20,831 nt of DNA from Sva-07 sp964651825 (lineage in GTDB: Bacteria > Actinomycetota > Acidimicrobiia > Acidimicrobiales > Ilumatobacteraceae): contig CAZYWK010000074.1 of NCBI GenBank assembly GCA_964651825.1, positions 1-20,831 of the forward strand, in the 5' to 3' direction. Positions 15,053 through 20,831 of this stretch are shown here, one piece after another; positions within the stretch are counted from its first letter, which is position 1, and the number at the start of each line of letters is the position of its first letter. Both the position numbers and the translations under genes were made by a program. Below the pieces are notes generated by a model, which did not search any database, was not told the origin of the DNA, and saw only the letters and a program-made list of their open reading frames with translations.

Positions 15053-16234
15053 GTGACTGCCGTGAACCACGCGTTGACGTCTCGGCTGGCCGGGTTCGGC
15101 ACGACGATCTTCGCCGAGATGTCGGCGCTGGCCGTCGCCACCGAGTCGATCAACCTCGGGCAGGGTTTCCCCGACACCGACGGGCCGGCGGAGGTGCTCG
15201 AGGAGGCGATCGATGCGATCCGCGCCGGCGTCAACCAGTACCCGCCCGGCCTCGGCGCACCGGTGTTGCGGGAGGCGATCGCGGCTCACCAACGCGACTG
15301 GTACGGGATCGAGCTCGATCCCGATACCGAGGTCGTCGTCACGGCCGGCGCCACCGAGGCGCTCGCGGGCGCGCTGCTCGGGATGCTCGACGCGGGCGAC
15401 GAGGTCGTCGTCTTCGAGCCGATGTACGACAGCTACCAGGCGTGCATCGCACTGGCCGACGCGGTCGCCGTGCCCGTCCTGCTCGCCCCGCAGGACGATG
15501 GTCGGTACGCGTTCGACCCTGACGCGTTGGGGGCGGCGATCTCGCCGCGCACCAAGCTGATCCTGCTCAACACGCCGCACAATCCGACCGGCAAGGTGTT
15601 CGACGACGGCGAGCTGGCGCTGATCGCCGAGCTGGCGATCGAGCACGACCTGATCGTGGTGACCGACGAGGTGTACGAGCACCTGCTGTTTGACGGTCGC
15701 CGGCACGTGCCGTTGTCGACGCTCCCTGGGATGGCTGAGCGCACGCTGACGATCTCGTCGGGTGGCAAGACGTTCAACACGACCGGCTGGAAGATCGGCT
15801 GGATGACCGGGCCGGCCGAGCTCGTCACCGCCGCTCGAACCGCCAAGCAGTTCCTCACCTATGTCAACGGCGCCCCGTTCCAGCCGGCGATCGCGCTCGG
15901 GCTGGGGTTGCCTCGGGCGTACTTCGACGGGCTTGCCGCCGGGCTCCAGCAGACGCGCGATCGGCTCGTCGAGGCGCTGGTGGAGGTCGGCTTCACGACC
16001 TACGTGCCCGAGGCGACCTACTTCGTCACCGTCGACATCCGTCCCATCGAGCCGTCGGGGGACGGGATGGCGTTTTGCCGGTCGCTGCCCGAGCGGGCAG
16101 GTGTGGTCGCGATCCCGAACGAGGTGTTCTACGCCCGTCCCGAGCTCGGGCGACACATGGTGCGCTTCGCCTGCTGCAAGCAACTCCCGGTGATCGACGA
16201 GGCCGCGCTCCGCCTGGCGAAGGGGTTCGCATGA
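15053..16234 (+). CDS. PLP-dependent aminotransferase (class I/II, methionine/glutamine-transaminase type)
   Basis: This 393-aa fold-type I aminotransferase belongs to the YbdL/kynurenine-glutamine transaminase K group. The cofactor lysine is Lys239 in SSGGKTFNTTGWKIGW, the hallmark of that group. Other PLP contacts are Asn177 in PHNPTGK, Asp205 and Tyr208 in TDEVYEHL, and the C-terminal substrate Arg371 in MVRFACCK. The N-terminus has INLGQGFPDTDGP and YPPGLGAPVLREAI. GTG 15053 fits the leaderless promoter; another GTG at 15062 is possible. The stop overlaps the next gene's ATG by 4 bases. Coupled to an omega-amidase, it probably transfers the amino group of glutamine to a 2-oxo acid, for example in methionine salvage. 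The exact acceptor is not visible. Confidence 0.9.
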   Translation: MTAVNHALTSRLAGFGTTIFAEMSALAVATESINLGQGFPDTDGPAEVLEEAIDAIRAGVNQYPPGLGAPVLREAIAAHQRDWYGIELDPDTEVVVTAGATEALAGALLGMLDAGDEVVVFEPMYDSYQACIALADAVAVPVLLAPQDDGRYAFDPDALGAAISPRTKLILLNTPHNPTGKVFDDGELALIAELAIEHDLIVVTDEVYEHLLFDGRRHVPLSTLPGMAERTLTISSGGKTFNTTGWKIGWMTGPAELVTAARTAKQFLTYVNGAPFQPAIALGLGLPRAYFDGLAAGLQQTRDRLVEALVEVGFTTYVPEATYFVTVDIRPIEPSGDGMAFCRSLPERAGVVAIPNEVFYARPELGRHMVRFACCKQLPVIDEAALRLAKGFA

Positions 16235-17010
16235 GCGTGTTGCGCGTGGCTGCGATCCAGCACGACATCGTCTGGCACGACAGGACGGCGAACTTCGCCC
16301 GGCTCGATCCGATGATCGATGCCGCTCGTGCCGGGGGCGCAGGCCTGATCCTGCTGACCGAGACGTTCTCGACCGGGTTCTCGTTCGACACGCCGGGCAT
16401 CGGTGAATCCGAGGGCGGTCCGTCGTCGAACTTCCTGGCCGCCGCGGCGGCGCGGACGGGCGCCTGGGTCGGTGGCTCGTGTCCGGAGATCGGCTCGGGC
16501 CCGGCCGATGGCGACGCCCGGCCGTCGAACGTGTTCGTGCTCGCCGGGCCCGACGGCACGGAGCATCGCTACCGCAAGATCCACCCGTTCTCGCATGCCG
16601 GCGAGGAGCGGTACGTGCGGCCGGGCACCGAGTTCGTGACCGTCACGGTCGAGGGTGTGCGGCTCAGTCTGTTCGTCTGCTACGACCTGCGCTTCGCGGA
16701 TGAGTTCTGGGGGCTCGCCCACGACACCGACGCCTACCTCGTCGTCGCCAACTGGCCGGCCAAGCGGCGGTTGCACTGGTCGACGCTCCTGCGGGCGCGG
16801 GCGATCGAGAACCAGGCCTACGTCGTCGGCGTCAACCGGGTCGGCACCGGCGGCGACCTCGACTACTCGGGCGACAGCGCGATCATCGACCCGCTCGGCG
16901 AGATCCTGGCCACCGGTGCCGGCGGCGAGACGATCCTGTTCGCCGACCTCGACACCGACCACGTCGTCTCCACCCGCGACCATTTCCGCTTCCTCCAAGA
17001 CCGCCGCTGA
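16231..17010 (+). CDS. Carbon-nitrogen hydrolase, omega-amidase (Nit2/YafV-like)
   Basis: This 259-aa nitrilase-superfamily enzyme has an intact catalytic triad: Glu44 (LLTETFSTGF), Lys116 (RYRKIHPF) and Cys150 (FVCYDLRF). The motif after Lys, HPFSHAGEE, and the late NWPAKRRLHWSTLLRARAIENQAY with GVNRVG are typical of the YafV/Nit2 branch. That branch hydrolyses alpha-ketoglutaramate (and ketosuccinamate) to the keto acid and ammonia. The ATG overlaps the aminotransferase stop by 4 bases, implying joint production. Together they would pull glutamine transamination forward (glutaminase II pathway). Substrate is inferred from family and context. Confidence 0.88.
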   Translation: MSVLRVAAIQHDIVWHDRTANFARLDPMIDAARAGGAGLILLTETFSTGFSFDTPGIGESEGGPSSNFLAAAAARTGAWVGGSCPEIGSGPADGDARPSNVFVLAGPDGTEHRYRKIHPFSHAGEERYVRPGTEFVTVTVEGVRLSLFVCYDLRFADEFWGLAHDTDAYLVVANWPAKRRLHWSTLLRARAIENQAYVVGVNRVGTGGDLDYSGDSAIIDPLGEILATGAGGETILFADLDTDHVVSTRDHFRFLQDRR

Positions 17011-17015
17011 CCACC

Positions 17016-17081
17016 TCGTTCATCTGGCCCCGTCCCCAAACGAACGACCTGTTCGTTCTGGCCCCGACCCCAAACGCACGG
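17016..17081 (+). repeat. Two tandem ~33-bp copies of an intergenic repeat
   Basis: Copy A begins with GTTCATCTGGCCCCGTCCCC (17018-17037) and copy B with GTTCGTTCTGGCCCCGACCC (17051-17070). Both continue into CAAACG-[AC]-ACG. The core of copy A also occurs at 8958-8977 with one change. Between the copies, ACGAAC-GACCT-GTTCGT can form a small hairpin. Confidence 0.65.
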
Positions 17082-17088
17082 GGTCGGG
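17063..17088. terminator. Hairpin between convergent omega-amidase and GNAT genes
   Basis: CCCGACCCC (17063-17071) pairs with GGGGTCGGG (17080-17088), with loop AAACGCAC. It ends at the base before the GNAT stop codon and lies 52 bases past the omega-amidase stop, so it can serve both strands. Confidence 0.65.
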
Positions 17089-17610
17089 TCAGAGGGTGCG
17101 TTCCATGAGGGAGACCGTGATGCCGTAGGGGGTGTGCTGCTGGCCGACCTCGACGAAGCCGCGGGCGGCGTGGAAGCCGAGCGACGCCACGTTGGGCGGG
17201 TCGGCGTTGACCTCGAGCGTCCAGCGGTTCATGCCCGGTACGCCGCGCACGAACTCGTGGACCTCGCCGTAGAGGGCGGTACCGAGCCCGCGTCCGCGGA
17301 ACTCCTCGGCGAAGGCGACACGATCGAGGTACATGGCGTCGGTGTAACGATCCATGAACCAGCGGTAGTTCACCGAGTCGTAGGCGGAGCCCGGGCCGAG
17401 CACGATGCAGAACCCGGCGATCGCACCGTCGATGTCGACGACGAGCGAGCAGGCCGACTCGGCGACGAGGAAGTCCAGCCGCTCGGGCGACACCGACCCG
17501 ACCTCGGGCACGTTCGCCTCGTTGATCTCCAGCACCGCGCCGAGATCACCAGGCGCCATCGGCCGGATCGTCACACCGGTATCGCTCGTGCCCGGTGTGG
17601 TCGCTGACAT
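17089..17610 (-). CDS. GNAT-family N-acetyltransferase
   Basis: This 173-aa protein has the usual GNAT layout. It opens with VTIRPMAPGDLGAVLEINE and a strand with GAIAGFCIVLG. The acetyl-CoA-binding turn follows YLDRVAFAEEFRGRGLGTALYGEV, with R-G-R-G-L-G as the Q/R-x-x-G-x-G/A motif. The closing part ends with LEVNADPPNVASLGFHAARGF. The acceptor substrate cannot be told. ATG 17610 lies 7 bases after a TACCGT box, suggesting a leaderless transcript. GTG just before it (17613) is an alternative. It is divergent from msrA across 57 bases. Confidence 0.85.
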   Translation of the reverse strand: MSATTPGTSDTGVTIRPMAPGDLGAVLEINEANVPEVGSVSPERLDFLVAESACSLVVDIDGAIAGFCIVLGPGSAYDSVNYRWFMDRYTDAMYLDRVAFAEEFRGRGLGTALYGEVHEFVRGVPGMNRWTLEVNADPPNVASLGFHAARGFVEVGQQHTPYGITVSLMERTL

Positions 17611-17617
17611 CACCGTG

Positions 17618-17661
17618 ACGGTACCGGCCGTGGTTCGGCTCGTGCTCGACCGCCGTATCCT
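17618..17661. promoter_or_regulatory. Divergent leaderless promoters of GNAT and msrA
   Basis: On the minus strand TACCGT (17618-17623) stands 7 bases before the GNAT ATG. On the plus strand TATCCT (17656-17661) stands 6 bases before the msrA ATG. Neither gene has a ribosome binding site, and the -35 regions would overlap in the middle. Confidence 0.55.
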
Positions 17662-17667
17662 TGGGTC

Positions 17668-18324
<657 letters not shown>

Positions 18325-18333
18325 TTGTGAGAC

Positions 18334-18395
18334 GGCCGAAGCGATGGTGATGTCGCGTCAATAGCGACCCTCAACGACATCGCTCGCAGTCGGCC
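18334..18395. terminator. Structured spacer between convergent msrA and CoA-transferase
   Basis: GGCCGA+AGCGATG (18334-18346) can pair with CATCGCT (18378-18384) and TCGGCC (18390-18395), with a 5-base bulge. Inside, GTCGC (18352-18356) pairs with GCGAC (18364-18368). The nested structure suits a two-way terminator; T-runs are absent. Confidence 0.45.
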
Positions 18396-18405
18396 AGCCT
18401 TGAAC

Positions 18406-19548
18406 TCAGGAGCCCCAGCCGTCGCGGCGAATCTGGTCGCCGTCGGCGTCGAGGGGGCGGCCGGCCCAGCGCAGCGATCCGGGGGTGGCCGACAGGCGGG
18501 CGATGAGCGCCTGCATCGGGGTGCCGTCGAGTGGGGTGATCGCCTCACGGGCGAGGTAGTGCGGGTCGACGGCGATGTCGGCCATGTCCATCACCGGCCC
18601 GACCGCGGCCTCGGCGGCGGTGAGGATCTCGAGCACGGCCGCCTGTGACCGCTCGGCGCACCAGGACGCCATGATCGTTTCGAGCTCGTCGCGGTGGGCA
18701 GCCCGGCCGGCGAAGCCGGCAAACCGTGGGTCGTCAGCGACGCCGAGTACCGAGATGACCCGCTGCGCCACCGATTCACTCGACGTGGACAGCGCCACCC
18801 AGCGACCGTCGCGGCACCGGTACGTGCCGCGCGGCACCGTGTATGGCAACCCCGCGCCGAGCCGTTCCTGCTGCTCACCACTCACCGCGTAGAGCGAGAT
18901 GAGCGGCCCCATCATCTGGAACATCGTCTCCAGCAGGTTGACGTCGACCACCTGCCCGACGCCCGAGTGCAGCGCCACCATCGTGGCGAACGCGGCGGCG
19001 AGGCCGGTGACCTCGTCGGTCAGTGCGATCGGCGGCAGCAGGGGTTGCCCGCCCGGCTCACCACTCAGCGCGGCGAGCCCCGACATCGCCTCGGCGATGG
19101 TCGCGAAGCCGGGCCGGCCGGCGTACGGACCGTCCTGGCCGAAGCCGGACACCCGTGCGATCACGAGCGAAGGATTCCGATGGAGCAGGACGTCGGGGCC
19201 GATGCCCAACCGCTCGATCGTGCCGGGGCGGGAGTTCTCGATGAACACGTGGGCGTCGTCGAGCAGCCCGAGCAGGACACCACGGTCGGCCTCGTCCTTG
19301 ACGTCGAGCATCACGGTCCGCTTGTTCCGGTTGACGAGCTTCCACCACAGCCCGACCCCGTCACGAGGGTCGCGCCACGCCATGTCGCGCAGACCGTCGC
19401 CGCTCGGACGTTCGACCTTGATCACGTCGGCGCCGAAGTCGGCGAGGTAGCGGGCAGCGTTCGGCCCGGCGAGCACGGTCGACATGTCGACGACCCGCAG
19501 TCCCGCCAGCGGGCCGGCCGGCGTGGCGGCGTCGGGTTGGCCGGTCAC
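18406..19548 (-). CDS. CaiB/BaiF family CoA-transferase
   Basis: This 380-aa class III CoA-transferase moves CoA between carboxylic acids. The N-terminal Rossmann part has GLRVVDMSTVLAGPNAARYLADFGADVIKVERP. The block RNKRTVMLDVKD and the ENSRPGTIERLGIG helix follow. The probable catalytic aspartate is Asp178 in ALTDEVTGLAAAFATM, where the family forms the aspartyl-CoA thioester. GQVVDVNLLETM follows and the C-terminal domain is complete. GTG 19548 overlaps the upstream aminotransferase stop (19545-19548) and gives the normal N-terminus. The substrate is not identifiable; linkage to an aminotransferase suggests amino-acid-derived keto or acyl acids. Confidence 0.9.
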   Translation of the reverse strand: MTGQPDAATPAGPLAGLRVVDMSTVLAGPNAARYLADFGADVIKVERPSGDGLRDMAWRDPRDGVGLWWKLVNRNKRTVMLDVKDEADRGVLLGLLDDAHVFIENSRPGTIERLGIGPDVLLHRNPSLVIARVSGFGQDGPYAGRPGFATIAEAMSGLAALSGEPGGQPLLPPIALTDEVTGLAAAFATMVALHSGVGQVVDVNLLETMFQMMGPLISLYAVSGEQQERLGAGLPYTVPRGTYRCRDGRWVALSTSSESVAQRVISVLGVADDPRFAGFAGRAAHRDELETIMASWCAERSQAAVLEILTAAEAAVGPVMDMADIAVDPHYLAREAITPLDGTPMQALIARLSATPGSLRWAGRPLDADGDQIRRDGWGS

Positions 19549-20687
19549 GGCTGCCACGATGCGATCAGCTCGCACGCCTCGCCGATGACGTCGCCGTGCC
19601 CGGCGTAGGAGAAGCGGACGTACTCGTGGCCGCGCTGGAGGTCGAAGTCGACGCCGGAGGTGGCGGCGACCCCGATCTCGTGGAGCCAGCGCCGGCCGAG
19701 CCCGAGCGAGTCGATGCCGAGCGCAGTCGTCAGGTGTGGGACGTGGGCGTAGACGTAGAACGCGCCGTCGGCCGGCGCGATGTCGGTGATGCCGGCCGCC
19801 GCGAGCCCGTCGATCAGGAGCCGCCGGTTCGCCCGATACCGCTCGACGTGTCCGTCGATCTCGTCGGTGGCGTCGAGCGCGGCCAGCGCGGCGACCTGTG
19901 ACACGTGCGGCGCGCAGATGTACACGTTCTGCTGCAGCCGCTCGACGATGTCGGCGAACGAGTCCGGCACGACGATCCAGCCGACCCGCCAGCCGGTCAT
20001 CGACCAGTACTTGGAGAAGCTGTTGATCACGAACGCGTCGGGCTCGTGGTCGAGGATCGACGCGGCCGGGCCGTGGTAGGTGATGCCGTGGTAGATCTCG
20101 TCGGCCACGATCGCGATGCCGTGGCGTCGGCAATGCGAGGCGATCATGGCCAGCGTGGCGTCGTCGTAGACGGTGCCGGTCGGGTTCGACGGCGACGCGA
20201 TCACCAGCCCGTCGAGGTCGCCGGCGGCTTCGAGCTGCTCGATCGTGGGCGCCCAGCGGTTCGCCGGATCGACCGGGATGGCGACCGGCTCGATCCCCAG
20301 CGCGGACAGCACGTTCCGGTAACACGGGTAGCCGGGTTCGATCACACCGACCCGGCTCGTGCCGGCGTCGAACAGCGTGAGGAAGGCCAGTGTGAAGCCC
20401 GCGGACGCGCCGGCGACCACGAGCACGCGGTGGGGGTCGACGTCGACGTACCGCTCGGCGATCCTGGCCCGCAGCGCGTGCAGGCCCGGGGCGTTGGTGT
20501 AGCCGAGGGGCTCGTCCAGCGAACGGCGCACCGCGTCCGCCGCGATGCGGGGGAGTGGTGTGGATGGTTGCCCGACCTCCAGGTGGAGGATTCGATGCCC
20601 CGCCGCTTCGAGCTCGCTCGCCGCCCGCCCCATCGCCATCGCATGGAACGGCGGCATGGAGGCAGCTCGCAGTGCGGCGTCGATCAC
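19545..20687 (-). CDS. PLP-dependent aminotransferase (class I/II, aspartate-aminotransferase-like)
   Basis: This 380-aa fold-type I aminotransferase has cofactor Lys226 in NSFSKYWSMTGWRVGW, Asn168 in SNPTGTVYDD, and Asp196/Tyr199 in ADEIYHGITY. A C-terminal Arg lies in YVRFSYAGHGD. The family start motif LHLEVGQPSTPLP is followed by LGYTNAPGLHALRARIAERY. GTG 20687 is preferred to the ATG at 20780. It matches the usual N-terminus (IDAALRAASMPPFHAM), stands 6 bases after a CAGACT box, and keeps an inverted repeat outside the coding region. It differs from the 15-kb aminotransferase around the cofactor lysine (SFSK versus SGGK), so the two are not recent duplicates. It heads a two-gene operon with the CoA-transferase. 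Confidence 0.88.
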   Translation of the reverse strand: MIDAALRAASMPPFHAMAMGRAASELEAAGHRILHLEVGQPSTPLPRIAADAVRRSLDEPLGYTNAPGLHALRARIAERYVDVDPHRVLVVAGASAGFTLAFLTLFDAGTSRVGVIEPGYPCYRNVLSALGIEPVAIPVDPANRWAPTIEQLEAAGDLDGLVIASPSNPTGTVYDDATLAMIASHCRRHGIAIVADEIYHGITYHGPAASILDHEPDAFVINSFSKYWSMTGWRVGWIVVPDSFADIVERLQQNVYICAPHVSQVAALAALDATDEIDGHVERYRANRRLLIDGLAAAGITDIAPADGAFYVYAHVPHLTTALGIDSLGLGRRWLHEIGVAATSGVDFDLQRGHEYVRFSYAGHGDVIGEACELIASWQP

Positions 20688-20693
20688 CGTGGG

Positions 20694-20699
20694 AGTCTG
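20694..20699 (-). promoter_or_regulatory. Possible leaderless -10 box of the aminotransferase operon
   Basis: CAGACT on the minus strand lies 6 bases before GTG 20687. It has the conserved A and T of the TANNNT pattern but not the first T. Confidence 0.4.
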
Positions 20700-20717
20700 C
20701 CACCGGCATCCTCCGGC

Positions 20718-20772
20718 AACCTGCAACGCCCGGTGCCTGACCCCGGCGTTGCAGGTTCTCAAGATCTCTTGA
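20718..20772. promoter_or_regulatory. 13-bp perfect inverted repeat plus a second small one
   Basis: AACCTGCAACGCC (20718-20730) and its exact complement (20745-20757) flank 14 bases. Next to it, TCAAGA (20759-20764) and TCTTGA (20767-20772) flank TC. They lie 31-85 bases upstream of the aminotransferase start: an operator region, or the terminator of a gene beyond the window edge. Confidence 0.55.
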
Positions 20773-20831
20773 CTTTGCACTCCCCTGACGCGCGGCGGGC
20801 CGACCGCTGACGGTGGCGTCCGTACCGTGCG

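Noticed and set aside
12454..15234. A 926-codon version of MrpA starting at 15234
   Set aside because: The extra N-terminus runs through the divergent promoter and the aminotransferase gene and has no membrane-protein character. TTG 14847 gives the family N-terminus.
18406..20709. A 767-codon minus-strand ORF spanning the aminotransferase and CoA-transferase
   Set aside because: Its first half is an Arg-rich wrong-frame reading of the aminotransferase. The real CoA-transferase starts at 19548 with a 4-base overlap.

Overview
The window looks like a high-GC actinobacterial chromosome. GC is high throughout, GTG and TTG starts are common, and several genes appear leaderless, with a TANNNT-type -10 box 6-7 bases before the start codon. 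The overall style fits Acidimicrobiia (Ilumatobacter-like), but that placement is inference; no rRNA or other taxonomic marker is present.

Left part (1-5.8 kb) is an eroded accessory region. It opens with the tail of an IS630-type transposase. Four gene remnants on the + strand follow: a CBS-domain protein with an internal stop, a secreted alpha/beta hydrolase with a deletion and frameshift, a scrap of a GH15 glycoside hydrolase, and a ferritin-like protein with a one-base frameshift. Next come an intact small heat-shock protein (hsp20) and a divergent tyrosine recombinase that lacks its catalytic residues and C-terminus, separated by a symmetric inverted repeat. A zinc alcohol dehydrogenase with a frameshifted last ~30 residues follows. 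A two-gene module of unknown function (141 and 84 aa, 4-base overlap) lies beside the last 55 codons of a second integrase, which abut the 3' end of tRNA-Ser(TGA). This is the usual geometry of a decayed integrative element at a tRNA attachment site.

Middle part (5.8-9 kb) holds divergent tRNA-Ser genes, a membrane-anchored LysM/lysozyme-like protein, tRNA-Arg(ACG) with a strong hairpin behind it, and a membrane diguanylate cyclase (GGDEF) preceded by helically phased repeats.

Core part (9-14.9 kb, minus strand) is a complete seven-gene mrpABCDEFG operon for the multisubunit Na+(K+)/H+ antiporter. All six junctions overlap by exactly 4 bases. A 16-bp perfect palindrome lies just upstream of the mrpA TTG start.

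Right part (15-20.8 kb) carries housekeeping genes. These are an aminotransferase overlapping an omega-amidase-type nitrilase (a likely glutamine-transaminase/omega-amidase pair), a GNAT acetyltransferase divergent from msrA, and a minus-strand operon of a second aminotransferase and a CaiB/BaiF CoA-transferase. Convergent gene pairs are separated by hairpins, two of which share a dispersed repeat.

I see no CRISPR array, defence island or biosynthetic cluster. The best candidates for something undescribed are the catalytically dead recombinase with its symmetric promoter site, and the two-gene module behind tRNA-Ser.
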